From Terrimonas sp. (GTDB lineage Bacteria > Bacteroidota > Bacteroidia > Chitinophagales > Chitinophagaceae), in contig WGMO01000013.1 in assembly GCA_016125075.1 (NCBI GenBank), forward strand, positions 140,319-204,318: a stretch of DNA of 64,000 nt, in the 5' to 3' direction. Below, one piece after another: positions 8,773-18,837 of the stretch. The stretch's first letter is position 1. Each line of letters opens with the position of its first letter. The notes beneath the pieces were generated by a model. It worked only from the letters and a program-made list of their open reading frames with translations, ran no database searches and was not told where the DNA came from. Both the position numbers and the translations under genes were made by a program.

Positions 8773-11628
8773 ATGAAACAAAAATTTTTATTCTTATCCT
8801 GTTTTGTCTTACTGGGCAGCCCTTCGATCTGGTCCCAGACAAAACTGGTAGAGAAAGTGACCAAGAAGGGCGACGAAATCGTGATCCCTTATGAGAAGTA
8901 CCAGTTGAAAAACGGTCTTACCCTCATCATCCACGAAGACCATAGCGACCCCCTTGTAAGGGTGGATGTTACCTATCACGTAGGATCGGCCAGGGAAGAG
9001 ATCGGCAAATCCGGTTTTGCGCATTTCTTTGAACACATGATGTTCCAGGGCAGCGACCATGTGGGCGATGAGCAGCATTTTAAGATTGTCACCGAATCGG
9101 GGGGAACGCTCAACGGCACCACCAACCGGGACCGCACCAATTATTTTGAGACCGTTCCGAATAACCAGCTTGAAAAAATGTTATGGCTGGAAGCAGACCG
9201 GATGGGCTTTCTCCTGGATGCCGTTACCCAACAGAAATTTGAGATCCAGCGTTCCACGGTAAAGAACGAAAGGGGTCAGAATTATGATAACCGACCCTAT
9301 GGGCTTGCCTTTGAAAAAATGTCACAGGCCTTGTATCCTTACGGGCATCCTTATAGTTGGCTGACCATTGGTTATGTAGAGGACCTTGACCGCGTGAATG
9401 TAAACGACCTGAAGAACTTTTTCCTTCGCTGGTATGGCCCCAACAATGCGACGCTGACCATCGGCGGCGATCTTAATCCCAAACAGGTATTGAAACTGGT
9501 TGAAAAATATTTCGGCCCGATTCCTCCCGGACCCAAAGTGGAGAATATGCCAAATATGATTCCGGAGCTCCCCACCCACCGCTTTGTTTCCTATACGGAT
9601 AATTATGCGCGGGTACCGGTCATGCTCAAGGTATATCCTACTGTACCGGACCTTCATCCCGATATGGCCGCCTTGGATTGCCTGGCTGAAATACTCGGAC
9701 AGGGAAACAATTCCGTTTTATACCAGCAACTGGTCAAAAAACAACTTGCACTCGCCGCCAATGTCAATCATTCCAATTCCGAATTATCCGGCGAATTCAT
9801 GTTCCAGATTGTGCCTTATCCCGGAAAATCACTGGCCTTTATGTATGCCCTGCTGAACAAAGCGCTGGATAGTTTTGAAGCCCGTGGTGTTACCGACGAA
9901 GACATCGCCAAATTCAAGGGACAGAAAGAATCTGAATATATGAACAGGCTGCAAAGTGTTTCCGGCAAGGTAGCACAACTGGCAGCTTATGAAACCTTTC
10001 ATAATAATCCCAACCTGATCGGGAAGGAATTGAATATGTACCGCGCTGTGACAAAAGCGGATGTGATGCGGGTTTACAACCAGTATATCAAGATGAAGCA
10101 TTGTGTTGTACTGAGCATCCTGACAAAGGGCCAGGAAAAACAGGTAACCGGCGAAAACAATTATACGGTAAGTGAGGACAATTATACCCCTCCGAACTAT
10201 GGGTATGACGGGTTAAAATATGTAAAGGCCAAGGATAAATTTGATCGTAGTGTTCAACCCCCCAGCGGCCCGAACCCTGTCATCAAAGTGCCTGCTTTCT
10301 GGACAAAGGATATGAACAACGGGATCAAAGTGATCGGAACGGAAAACACAGAACTACCCACCGTTACGATCTCCATAAAAGTTCCCGGCGGGCATATCAT
10401 ACAGGCCAATGACCTGTCAAAAGCCGGTCTGGCTTCTTTTGCCGCCAATATGATGGATGAGGACACCAAAACAAGATCGGCCGAAGATTTCAAGAAAGAA
10501 CTGGAAAAACTGGGCAGCAATATCAATGTGTCGAGCGGATTGGATGGTATCACTTTCCAGGTCTTTTCCCTGAAAAAAAACCTGGATGCCACCCTGGCAT
10601 TGCTGGAAGAAAGGATGCTGAGCCCTAAATTTACGGAGGATGCCTTCAGCCGGCTGAAACGGCAATTACTGGAAAGTTTTAAGCTGAGCAAATCGCAGCC
10701 GGCATCCATTGCCAGCAATGTGTTTGATAAAATAAACTATGGCAGCAATAATATCCTGGGTATCAGTCAGCAGGGTACGGAAGAAACCGTTAAAAATTTC
10801 ACGCTTCAGGATGTAGAAAACTACTACAATAATTATATGACATCACAGGGTGTGAATGTGGTGGTAGTAGGGGATGTAAAAGAAGACGAGGTATTACCCA
10901 AGCTGGATTTCCTGGATAAACTTCCCAACAAAAAAATCGTGATGCCGGAAATCCCTGCTGCCCCGGCCGTGCAAAAAACGAAGATCTATTTTGTAGATGT
11001 CAAAAATGCCGCACAATCCGAGTTCCGGGTGGGCTATTTAACCGGTCTGAAATACGATGCAACGGGCGATTATTATAAGGCATTCCTGACGAACTACCCG
11101 CTGGGAGGGGCCTTCAACAGCCGCCTGAACCTGAACCTGCGGGAAGATAAGGGATGGACCTATGGCGCCCGGAGCGGTTTCAGTGGCGATAAATACAGTG
11201 GTGAGTTCGCATTCAGTTCCGGCATCAAGGCACCTGCCTCGGACAGTGCGCTTTCGGAGGTGATCAAGGAACTGAAAAATTACCAGGAGAATGGCGTAAC
11301 GGATGAGGAACTGATGTTTATGAAAAGCGCCCTCGGTCAGATTGATGCCCAGCGCTACGAAACCGGATTCCAAAAAGCAGGATTTATCGGCAGGATCCTG
11401 GAATATGGCCTGCCCGCCAATTATGTTGAACAGCAAAATGAGATCCTGAAGAATATGACCAAGGAAGAACTGAGTGCGATCGCCAAAAAATGGATCGATC
11501 TCAGCAAAATGAATATTTTACTCGTTGGCGATAAATCGAAGGTTTTACCAACCCTTGAAAAATTCGGCTACGAGATTGTTGAACTGGATGTGGACGGTAA
11601 TCCCGTTAAATCACAGAAAGGATTTTAA
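8773..11628 (+). CDS. Secreted M16-family zinc peptidase (two tandem M16 modules)
   Basis: A 951-residue insulinase/pitrilysin-family protease. The signal peptide (residues 1-22, ending near SIWSQ) indicates export to the periplasm or beyond. The N-terminal module carries the inverted zinc motif HFFEH at residues 84-88 and a distal glutamate in VKNERGQNYDNRPY near 165. The second half repeats the M16 fold without the zinc motif and has an intact substrate-binding R/Y pair region (GGAFNSRLNLNLRE...GWTYGARS), the arrangement usual for single-chain M16B/C proteins. The likely role is peptide degradation in the envelope. The gene stands alone, with a divergent AIM24 gene upstream and a strong terminator downstream. 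Confidence 0.92.
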   Translation: MKQKFLFLSCFVLLGSPSIWSQTKLVEKVTKKGDEIVIPYEKYQLKNGLTLIIHEDHSDPLVRVDVTYHVGSAREEIGKSGFAHFFEHMMFQGSDHVGDEQHFKIVTESGGTLNGTTNRDRTNYFETVPNNQLEKMLWLEADRMGFLLDAVTQQKFEIQRSTVKNERGQNYDNRPYGLAFEKMSQALYPYGHPYSWLTIGYVEDLDRVNVNDLKNFFLRWYGPNNATLTIGGDLNPKQVLKLVEKYFGPIPPGPKVENMPNMIPELPTHRFVSYTDNYARVPVMLKVYPTVPDLHPDMAALDCLAEILGQGNNSVLYQQLVKKQLALAANVNHSNSELSGEFMFQIVPYPGKSLAFMYALLNKALDSFEARGVTDEDIAKFKGQKESEYMNRLQSVSGKVAQLAAYETFHNNPNLIGKELNMYRAVTKADVMRVYNQYIKMKHCVVLSILTKGQEKQVTGENNYTVSEDNYTPPNYGYDGLKYVKAKDKFDRSVQPPSGPNPVIKVPAFWTKDMNNGIKVIGTENTELPTVTISIKVPGGHIIQANDLSKAGLASFAANMMDEDTKTRSAEDFKKELEKLGSNINVSSGLDGITFQVFSLKKNLDATLALLEERMLSPKFTEDAFSRLKRQLLESFKLSKSQPASIASNVFDKINYGSNNILGISQQGTEETVKNFTLQDVENYYNNYMTSQGVNVVVVGDVKEDEVLPKLDFLDKLPNKKIVMPEIPAAPAVQKTKIYFVDVKNAAQSEFRVGYLTGLKYDATGDYYKAFLTNYPLGGAFNSRLNLNLREDKGWTYGARSGFSGDKYSGEFAFSSGIKAPASDSALSEVIKELKNYQENGVTDEELMFMKSALGQIDAQRYETGFQKAGFIGRILEYGLPANYVEQQNEILKNMTKEELSAIAKKWIDLSKMNILLVGDKSKVLPTLEKFGYEIVELDVDGNPVKSQKGF

Positions 11629-11642
11629 TCCGCCGGTCAATA

Positions 11643-11678
11643 ACAAAAAAAAGCAACGCCCGATGCGTTGCTTTTTTT
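11643..11678 (+). terminator. Intrinsic terminator of the M16 protease gene
   Basis: The stem AAGCAACGC/GCGTTGCTT encloses a short CCGAT loop. It has an upstream A-run and is followed by seven T residues, 15-50 bp after the stop. Confidence 0.88.
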
Positions 11679-11751
11679 GTTTTGGGGTTACAGCCCCATT
11701 CAATATCAGTTACTTATATTCAAACCTGTACTAAGCCAGGAAACATTTGCA

Positions 11752-11815
11752 TAAAAAAGGCGACCCCCATTGTAAGCATAAGCAGTCATCAAAAGATTTG
11801 GGGGGTCGCTTTTAT
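11752..11815 (-). terminator. Intrinsic terminator of the RND efflux operon
   Basis: Read on the minus strand, a GCGACCCCCC arm pairs with GGGGGTCGCC about 35 nt further on and is followed by a run of six T residues. It lies about 60 bp past the stop of the RND permease gene, so it closes the tolC-MFP-RND operon. The long loop is unusual, but the stem is strong. Confidence 0.75.
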
Positions 11816-11874
11816 TTCACCTTCTCCCGCCTGACGGGATAAAACCAACTATATCAACCAAGACAAGGCCCATT

Positions 11875-14800
11875 TTAATTTCGCTGCTTCAATTTTCCCA
11901 TCCACACCGGTTTTCCCTGGATTTTTCTAACCAGGAACATGATTCCAACGAAAATAAAGAAAAGCGGACCGGTGAATCCCAGCAATGCCACGAACTTAGT
12001 GCCATAAAACCTGCTCATCGGTCTCCTGAGCCTTTCTGAGATCAGGTACATACTTGGCACCATCACCAGGGTCAGGAAAAATGCGAAAATGAGCCCGAAT
12101 ATGATGGTCCAGGACAACGGGCCCCAGAAAACCACGCTATCACCGCCAAAGAAAATGGCGGGGTCAAGATGACGGAACAGGCCTACAAAGTCGATATTCA
12201 GACCAACAGCAAGTGGTAACAGACCCAGCATGGTAGCCAATGCGGTCAACATGACCGGGATGATCCTGATCTTACCCGCCTGGATGGCTGCTTCCCTTGT
12301 CCGCATACCTCTTCCCCTTAGCTCATCAGTGAATTCGATCAGCAGGATACCATTCTTGATCACGATACCGGCCAGGCCGATGATGCCCACGCCCAGCATG
12401 ATGGTCGCCACAGTCATACCAGTGATCGCATATCCCAGCAGGACCCCGATGATGGAAAAGAAGATCTCTGTCAATACAATAAAGGGTTTACTGAGACTAT
12501 TGAATTGGGTCACGAGGATCAGGAATATCAGCAATAAGGCATAAATCAGTGATGTGCCCAGGAAACTCATTGTTTCCTGTTGCTGTTCACTCACCCCGCT
12601 TTGCCGCACAGTGACGTCCGGTGGTACTTTGTAAACCGTTTTGAACTCGGCAATCTTCACCGCAAGGGCCTTATTGATGATCTGCGTTTGTGATTCATCC
12701 AATACATTTGACTGTAACTGAATGGTACGTTTCAGATTTTTACGCCGGATGGCACCGGAGGTGTTCGTGTACTCGATCTTAGCAATGGCATTCAAGGGTA
12801 TCTGTTTAATGGCCATTGTAGTGAAATCACGGAAGGTGATCCGCATATTCATCAGGTCGGTGATATTATTACGGACCAGGTCGCTGTACCGCAACTGGAT
12901 CTTGTATTCATCTTCATTATCCTTTAACTTACTCACCTCCTTACCAAATACAGCTGTACGAATCTCCATCCCCACCTGGGCTGTACTGATACCTTCAATC
13001 AGGGCTTTTTCCCGATCCAGGGTTATTGATATTTCCGGGTTATTGACATCCACATCCATGTTCAGGCTTTCGATACCCTCCACCTTATTCGTGTCGATAA
13101 AATTCTTGAGGGCGGTGGCCACTTTAGCGATTGATTCAAAATTATCTCCTGCAATTTCAACATTCACCGGCGGGTCGGTGGGAGGGCCATTATCTTCCTG
13201 GTTCACGGTCACTTCACCGCCGGGTATGCCCTGCACCGCCTCCCTGACAGCAGCCAGGTAAGGTTTCGTGCTTTTGCCATGCCGATCCTCAAATTCAACA
13301 AAGGAGACCTGAACCCTTCCCAGGTTAGGTTGTACGCTGCGGTTATTATCTCTGGGATTATTGGCACTAACAGCCACATTGGCGATCACACTTTCCACGA
13401 TCGAACCCGGTGCACCGGGTTGCTGGTCACCCAGCACCTTATAGACCCTTTTTTCCAGTTCATGGGTTACAGAATCCGTGTATTTTATATCTGTTCCTAC
13501 CGGCATCTTTAAATACACATAGATAAAATGCGGGTCACCGGTGGGAAAGAAGGTTTGACGGCCCTGTGTCCTGGCGAGGAAAAGACCTATTGAAACCGGA
13601 AATAAAAGGAACAAAGATACCAGCAACCAGGCCGGTCTTTTTCCTTTCAATACCCATTTCAAAAGGTTTTCATAATGACTCATCAACCAGGGCAGGACCC
13701 TGTTTTGAAAAGTATGGATGATACCTCTCAGCATAAAAACATTCAGCATAGAGAGAATGGGTAAGAGCAGCATGAAATTGGCAAAGCCATGCCAGCCGGC
13801 CAGGTGCAATAAGACCCCGAATCCGATAAAGGCCCAAAACCACCATTTACGGAATAGTTGTCGCTTTGGCATTTCATGTTCTTTGCCCTCGGGTTTCATA
13901 AAACTCACGGCAAAAACCGGGTTAAAAATAAACGCTACGATAAGGGAGGCTGCAAGGGTAAGGATCAGCATGGTTGGCAGGTAGATCATAAACTTACCAA
14001 TCAGCCCCTTCCATAACAATAATGGAAAGAAGGGCGCCAGGGTGGTGAGTGTACCCGCCAGTACCGGAACAAAGATTTCTCCGGCTGCTTCTTTAGCAGA
14101 CCGAATGATAGGGATTTTTCCATTATTATAAATCCGGTGTGTGTTTTCAATCACCACGATCGCATCATCCACGATGATACCCAACCCGAACAGGAGGGCA
14201 AACAGCACAATGAAATTCAAGGTAAGCGGTGTACCCACCACAAAATCGCCGATGGGTAAAAAGAGGAAAGCCACGAAAACGCTGAGTGGAACACTCAGGG
14301 CCACGAAGAAGGCATTGGTGACTCCCATGAAAAACATCAATACCAGCAATACCAGAATAAACCCGATCACAATGGTATTGACCAGGTCGGTAAAAGAGGT
14401 TTCTGTCTGCTTGCTCTGGTCGCCGGTGATCACCACTTTTAACTGTTCAGCCGGCGGGATCTCCCCTTTCAATTGCATGTCGGCAATCACTTCTTTCACA
14501 TGCGCCGCTGCATCAATCAGGTTTTCACCCGAACGTTTCACAATATTGATGGTGATAACATTTTTCCCATCCAGCCGGGCATAACTGTCTTTTTCCTTCA
14601 CGGTATCTTTCACTTCTGCGATATCACGCAGGTAGATGGGCGCCCCCTGGATATTTTTGATCACGATATTCCGCATATCAAGAGCGGAATTGAACTGTCC
14701 TTTCACCCGCAGGGTCCTTTTCATATTTCCCACTTCAATCTGGCCACCACTGATATCGTTGTTCTCCCGGCTAATAGCATTTTCAATATCGGAAAAAGAA

Positions 14801-15438
14801 AGCCTGGCCAACTGCATTTTAAATGGATCCACATTCACCTGGATCTCCCGTTCGGGTGCACCAACAATATCAGCCCGGGTCACTTCCCGGAGATCTTCAA
14901 ACCGGTCTTGCATCTTGTCGGCAAACTCCTTCAGTTTGATAGGATCATAATCACCGCTAATATTGATATACATGATCGGCATTTCGCTGAACGCGAATTC
15001 CTGTACATCGGGTTGCTGGGTCAGGTCGGTTGGCAGGTCAGTCTTTGCCTTATCAACTGCATCCTTCACTTTCTGCTTGGCAATATCCGTTTTCACATCG
15101 GTTTCAAACTCAACGGTGATGAGTGAAAAATCCTGCTGGGATATCGAAGTGACCTTATTGACTTTAGCACCGGAAATACCTTTCACCTGCTTTTCAATGG
15201 GGCGGGTCACCAGGTTCTCAATGTCTTTAGGAGAGTTCCCTACATACACCGTCGCCACAGAGATCGTGGGCACAACGATATCGGGAAACTGTTCTTTGGG
15301 AAGAGTATTGAACTTATTCAATCCATACAGGGTAATGAGTATGGCCACAATATAAATCACCGTGGTATTATCGACCGACCAGCTGGTGGGTTTAAACTGT
15401 TTGAATTTATTGCCAATTCCCTCTATAAAATTCTTCAT
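11875..15438 (-). CDS. RND-family multidrug efflux permease (AcrB/HAE1-like)
   Basis: An inner-membrane proton-driven efflux pump of 1187 residues that works with the adjacent MFP and TolC-like proteins to expel compounds across both membranes. The first helix is near residue 30 and two large periplasmic loops are present. The helix-4 region GLGIIVDDAIVVIENTHR has the two family aspartates needed for proton relay. The protein exceeds the usual ~1040 residues. Between the halves (about residues 530-600) it has two additional hydrophobic segments, and the C-terminus has one extra hydrophobic segment. Such long forms occur in Bacteroidota. It is the last gene of a TetR-TolC-MFP-RND operon. The substrate is unknown. 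Confidence 0.93.
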   Translation of the reverse strand: MKNFIEGIGNKFKQFKPTSWSVDNTTVIYIVAILITLYGLNKFNTLPKEQFPDIVVPTISVATVYVGNSPKDIENLVTRPIEKQVKGISGAKVNKVTSISQQDFSLITVEFETDVKTDIAKQKVKDAVDKAKTDLPTDLTQQPDVQEFAFSEMPIMYINISGDYDPIKLKEFADKMQDRFEDLREVTRADIVGAPEREIQVNVDPFKMQLARLSFSDIENAISRENNDISGGQIEVGNMKRTLRVKGQFNSALDMRNIVIKNIQGAPIYLRDIAEVKDTVKEKDSYARLDGKNVITINIVKRSGENLIDAAAHVKEVIADMQLKGEIPPAEQLKVVITGDQSKQTETSFTDLVNTIVIGFILVLLVLMFFMGVTNAFFVALSVPLSVFVAFLFLPIGDFVVGTPLTLNFIVLFALLFGLGIIVDDAIVVIENTHRIYNNGKIPIIRSAKEAAGEIFVPVLAGTLTTLAPFFPLLLWKGLIGKFMIYLPTMLILTLAASLIVAFIFNPVFAVSFMKPEGKEHEMPKRQLFRKWWFWAFIGFGVLLHLAGWHGFANFMLLLPILSMLNVFMLRGIIHTFQNRVLPWLMSHYENLLKWVLKGKRPAWLLVSLFLLFPVSIGLFLARTQGRQTFFPTGDPHFIYVYLKMPVGTDIKYTDSVTHELEKRVYKVLGDQQPGAPGSIVESVIANVAVSANNPRDNNRSVQPNLGRVQVSFVEFEDRHGKSTKPYLAAVREAVQGIPGGEVTVNQEDNGPPTDPPVNVEIAGDNFESIAKVATALKNFIDTNKVEGIESLNMDVDVNNPEISITLDREKALIEGISTAQVGMEIRTAVFGKEVSKLKDNEDEYKIQLRYSDLVRNNITDLMNMRITFRDFTTMAIKQIPLNAIAKIEYTNTSGAIRRKNLKRTIQLQSNVLDESQTQIINKALAVKIAEFKTVYKVPPDVTVRQSGVSEQQQETMSFLGTSLIYALLLIFLILVTQFNSLSKPFIVLTEIFFSIIGVLLGYAITGMTVATIMLGVGIIGLAGIVIKNGILLIEFTDELRGRGMRTREAAIQAGKIRIIPVMLTALATMLGLLPLAVGLNIDFVGLFRHLDPAIFFGGDSVVFWGPLSWTIIFGLIFAFFLTLVMVPSMYLISERLRRPMSRFYGTKFVALLGFTGPLFFIFVGIMFLVRKIQGKPVWMGKLKQRN

Positions 15439-15466
15439 AATTATTTTTTAGAAGTCAGTTTTGGGT

Positions 15467-16639
15467 TTATTTTTCTTCAGCAGCGATGGACTGGCCTTCA
15501 TAGAGATTCTGGTATCCCTGTGTGACCAACTGCTCACCTTCCTGTAAACCGGATTTGATCTCAATGCCATCACCAAAAGACTCGCCTGTTACAACGGGTC
15601 TTTTCACAGCCACCGATCTGTTGCCTTTTTTCTCCATCACAAATACATAGCGGCCTTTTTCATCAGACTGGATCGTATTGAGGGGAACAACAATTGTTTT
15701 GGGGACCGAATAATCCAGGATCTTCATAATAGCGACCTGGTTGGGTTTTAAACCACCGGTATTGGACAATTTTGCTTCCACAACAAATCCACGGGTGCTC
15801 GGATCGATGGTCTGGCTGATCAGGGAAACAGTACTATTGATCACACGGTTACCTGCATCCGGGATGATCACCTGAACGGGAGTGCCTTTATGCACCCTTG
15901 TGATATAGTTTTCGGGAATATTCGCCATGATCTTCATGTTACTCGTATTCACAATCCTGATATCCATGGGAGGCGCTCCGGTGAAGATCTCGCCCACCCT
16001 GATATTCACTTCATCGGCAATACCACTCATTTCAGCATATACATTGGTAAAATCCAGCTGTTCTTTTACAGTCCCCAGCTGTTTTTCCAGGGATTCAACA
16101 TTGGTCTTTGCGGTCAGCAGCTGCACTTCAGTACCGATATTCTCTTTCCAAAGGTTTTGCTGGCGCTGGTAGATATCCTTTGCAAAGTTCAACTGGGTCT
16201 GGATACCCTCGATCTGCTTCCGGATCAAACCGTCATCCAGTTTCAGCAATAACTGCCCTTTCTTCACATAGCTACCTTCCTTTACATAGATGGCTTTTAC
16301 CTGTCCGGCCTGCATGGCGCCACCGCGCGGGGTGACATAGGCGATATCTTCGGCATCCACTTTTCCCTGGAGTTCGATAAAATGATTGAATTCCTGGGTA
16401 CTGAGCGGGGATACGGTAACAAGACGTGCATTACCGGTAGCGGCCAGTGGGTCTAAGCGGTTGATCTCCTCCTGCAGGTTGGTGATCTGCTGGTTCAATT
16501 CATCATGCTGCTTTTTAAGCTGTTCCAGTTTCGCCTTCTTATCACTCAGGTCGCCCTTCCCTTCCCTGGCTGATCCGCCGCCGCAGGCACTGATGATAAC
16601 CGGTATGGCCGCTGTTAATATCCATGACTTGATTTGCAT
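15467..16639 (-). CDS. RND efflux periplasmic adaptor (membrane fusion protein), lipoprotein
   Basis: The HlyD/AcrA-type adaptor linking the RND permease to the outer-membrane channel. The signal peptide ends in an ISAC lipobox, so it is probably lipid-anchored. A coiled-coil stretch follows directly (AKLEQLKKQHDELNQQ). Then come a lipoyl/barrel-sandwich domain (VKAIYVKEGSYVKKGQLLLKL near 110), a hairpin coiled coil and beta-barrel domains. The predicted open frame starts at a TTG at 16648, but the ATG at 16639 precedes the signal peptide and is preferred. It lies 28 bp before the RND gene. The N-terminal coiled coil before the lipoyl domain is a Bacteroidota-type variation. Confidence 0.92.
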   Translation of the reverse strand: MQIKSWILTAAIPVIISACGGGSAREGKGDLSDKKAKLEQLKKQHDELNQQITNLQEEINRLDPLAATGNARLVTVSPLSTQEFNHFIELQGKVDAEDIAYVTPRGGAMQAGQVKAIYVKEGSYVKKGQLLLKLDDGLIRKQIEGIQTQLNFAKDIYQRQQNLWKENIGTEVQLLTAKTNVESLEKQLGTVKEQLDFTNVYAEMSGIADEVNIRVGEIFTGAPPMDIRIVNTSNMKIMANIPENYITRVHKGTPVQVIIPDAGNRVINSTVSLISQTIDPSTRGFVVEAKLSNTGGLKPNQVAIMKILDYSVPKTIVVPLNTIQSDEKGRYVFVMEKKGNRSVAVKRPVVTGESFGDGIEIKSGLQEGEQLVTQGYQNLYEGQSIAAEEK

Positions 16640-16668
16640 ACTATTCAATTTATAATGGTTAATGTTTT

Positions 16669-18072
16669 TTATAATTTTCCGGTGGCTTTCATATAATCCA
16701 CTTTCGCGATGATGGCATCATATAAAGCGCTGATATAATTGGTTTGTGCCGATTTCAGATCGGTTTGTGCCTGTGTGATCTCCAGTGCAGAACCGGTACC
16801 GATCTCATATTTCTTCTTAGTCTGGTTATAGACTTTTTCCGCCAGTTCCATATTCTGTTTCTGGTAGTCCATACTGATGATGGCGGACCGGAAATTGAGC
16901 TGGGCGGCCAACACTTCCTGGTCGATATTCAGTTTCAGCGCCTCCACCTGGTTGTTGGTTTTTTCCAGTTCGATCTGGGTTTGCGCAATTTTAGATCGCA
17001 TGGCGAACCCGTTAAAAATCGGAACATTAATGTTCAGGTTGATGGAGGATACGGTGAACCAGTCCCCTTTTCCAAAAAAATCGAATTTACTCCGCTGGGC
17101 ATTCTTGAAATAGGAGCCGGACAGGCTGATGGTCGGGATCTGGCTCAGCTGGTAACGCCGGATATTGAATTCCGCCAGTTTCTTACCAAGGGCGGCATAC
17201 TGGAATTCCGGACGGTCATTATAGTTATAGGCCGCCATTTCAAGCGCCCCGTCTTTGATCAGGTCATCACTGATGGAATCGGTCAGTACCAGGGTGTCTT
17301 TGACGGGCATCCCCATCAGCACTTTCAGGCCGAGGAACCCCGTTTCAATTCCGTTCAGTGCCTTTCTTTTTTCCGTATTCAGGTTGGAGAGCTGTACCTG
17401 CTGTTTATCCATATCCAGTTTTTCCACAAATCCATTTTCGTACATCAGTTTTGTGTCCTTTGATAATTTTTCAATCAGTGCAATATTGGCATCCAGCAGG
17501 GCGATCTGTCTTTTGCTCACCAATAACTGGTAATAGATCTTATGGATATTGGCCTTGATATTTTCCTGGGTGATCTCGGTATTCTTGGCACTCCATTCCA
17601 AAGCCGTCTTCCGGGCCTTTAAACCCACGAAGACCTGCCCGTCGAAAAGCAGCTGAGTCAGGGAGACCCCGATATTGGAAGAATATTTTGTACCGAACTG
17701 CGCCTGGATAAACCCGAAATCGGTGGGCGACACGATGGTATTGCCATTCCCGTCTTTGACGCCTTCATCTTCAAGCACCCCATAAGTGGCGGCGGCAATA
17801 AAGTTGGGAAAGGACATGGTGGCAACATTCGGGTTGTAGGTGGAACTGATGGTACCGTTGATATGCGGGTAAGCCGCTGCCGTAAATTCATCATTGACCG
17901 CAGCCTGATGCTTTACATCCAGTAATGCATTCTTTACCTGCACACTGTTTTTCATCGCATAATCCACCGTTTGCTGCAATGAAAAATCATGTCGTTCCTG
18001 CGCAGTTGCTGGCAAAAGGAGAAAGGTTAATGGTAGGAAAAAAAGCAATTTTCCTGTTGGTTTTAGTTTCAT
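16669..18072 (-). CDS. TolC-like outer membrane efflux channel protein
   Basis: A 467-residue outer-membrane efflux protein (OEP family). The signal peptide ends near PATAQ. Two OEP repeats follow, rich in long amphipathic helices such as LSNLNTEKRKALNGIETGF and QTQIELEKTNNQVEALKLN. The C-terminal repeat ends with the usual ALEITQAQTDLKSAQTNYI stretch. It forms the trimeric exit duct for the pump encoded by the next two genes. It starts 7 bp after the TetR gene, so the regulator and channel are almost certainly cotranscribed. Confidence 0.92.
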   Translation of the reverse strand: MKLKPTGKLLFFLPLTFLLLPATAQERHDFSLQQTVDYAMKNSVQVKNALLDVKHQAAVNDEFTAAAYPHINGTISSTYNPNVATMSFPNFIAAATYGVLEDEGVKDGNGNTIVSPTDFGFIQAQFGTKYSSNIGVSLTQLLFDGQVFVGLKARKTALEWSAKNTEITQENIKANIHKIYYQLLVSKRQIALLDANIALIEKLSKDTKLMYENGFVEKLDMDKQQVQLSNLNTEKRKALNGIETGFLGLKVLMGMPVKDTLVLTDSISDDLIKDGALEMAAYNYNDRPEFQYAALGKKLAEFNIRRYQLSQIPTISLSGSYFKNAQRSKFDFFGKGDWFTVSSINLNINVPIFNGFAMRSKIAQTQIELEKTNNQVEALKLNIDQEVLAAQLNFRSAIISMDYQKQNMELAEKVYNQTKKKYEIGTGSALEITQAQTDLKSAQTNYISALYDAIIAKVDYMKATGKL

Positions 18073-18079
18073 ATATCCG

Positions 18080-18697
18080 TCATTTATTGATAATAAGCTC
18101 TTTTTTATATTTCTGGATCAGCTTGTAGCCTTTAGGGGTGGCGACTCCATACACAAAATGTTCCATAATCTCCTGTGTAATGGCAGCCACATTGTACTTG
18201 CCCGAGGGAAAAACATCCATATTAAAAGGGATAAACATCGATTCCAGTCTGAATTTGGATATGATATCGATATCCAGTTCCGGCCGGTAGAGTTCTTCGC
18301 GGAGCCCTCTTTCGATATTGGCGCGCACAATGTTCAGCATGAACTCATTTTTGTGTTTTTCAAAATGAGCATAGGCCCCGGGATGAAATTTCTGCAGGTC
18401 AAACAGTACTACCGGGTTCATGTTCCGGAGCTGTTCCAGTACAAAACCCATGATCCTGAAGATCTCTTCAACGGCATTGGCCGATTGCCCGCAGGCTTCC
18501 CGGCAGTCCTGCTCATCTTTCATGATATCATGCAAAACCACATCATTGATCAGTTCTTCCTTATCCGCAAAATGCTGGTAGAGGGTTTTCTTGCTCATCC
18601 CCAGCTGACCAGCAATCTCATCCATGGAAACAGACCGGATCCCAAACCGCATGAACATCTCAAATGCCTTTTCCCTTATTCTTTCTTTTATTTCCAT
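18080..18697 (-). CDS. TetR/AcrR-family regulator of the efflux operon
   Basis: A 205-residue TetR-family repressor. The helix-turn-helix occupies roughly residues 23-46 (VSMDEIAGQLGMSKKTLYQHF). The C-terminal ligand-binding domain is all-helical and variable, so the inducer cannot be predicted. It is the first gene of its own operon with tolC, MFP and RND genes. The promoter directly upstream contains a perfect 10-bp inverted repeat over the -33 region and spacer, so autoregulation of the whole operon is strongly suggested. The start at 18697 lies 17 bp after a TAGTTTTG -7 element. Confidence 0.92.
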   Translation of the reverse strand: MEIKERIREKAFEMFMRFGIRSVSMDEIAGQLGMSKKTLYQHFADKEELINDVVLHDIMKDEQDCREACGQSANAVEEIFRIMGFVLEQLRNMNPVVLFDLQKFHPGAYAHFEKHKNEFMLNIVRANIERGLREELYRPELDIDIISKFRLESMFIPFNMDVFPSGKYNVAAITQEIMEHFVYGVATPKGYKLIQKYKKELIINK

Positions 18698-18714
18698 AAT
18701 TGCAAAATCGGACG

Positions 18715-18752
18715 CAAAACTATGGAAACTTTAAACGTTGCCAAAGTTTCCA
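18715..18752 (-). promoter_or_regulatory. Autoregulated efflux-operon promoter with TetR operator
   Basis: On the minus strand there is a TTG (18742-18744), a 19-bp spacer and an exact TAnnTTTG box, TAGTTTTG (18715-18722), which is the Bacteroidota promoter form. The arms TGGAAACTTT (18723-18732) and AAAGTTTCCA (18743-18752) form a perfect 10-bp inverted repeat with a 10-bp spacer. It covers the -33 element and the spacer, so a bound TetR dimer would exclude RNA polymerase. Confidence 0.8.
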
Positions 18753-18837
18753 TCAAGAAATATAACCACTGATAACATAAATTTCACATCCGTCTCCGGG
18801 ATAAAATTGGTTTATCTTTAAGCCTAAAATCAAGAAA

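Noticed and set aside
11822..11840. Small GC palindromes such as TCCCGCCTGACGGGA and TCGCCCTGCCAGGCGA as a mobile family
   Set aside because: They are short, differ from one another and could be chance or terminator parts. The pseudo-tRNA insert is the only one with defined borders.
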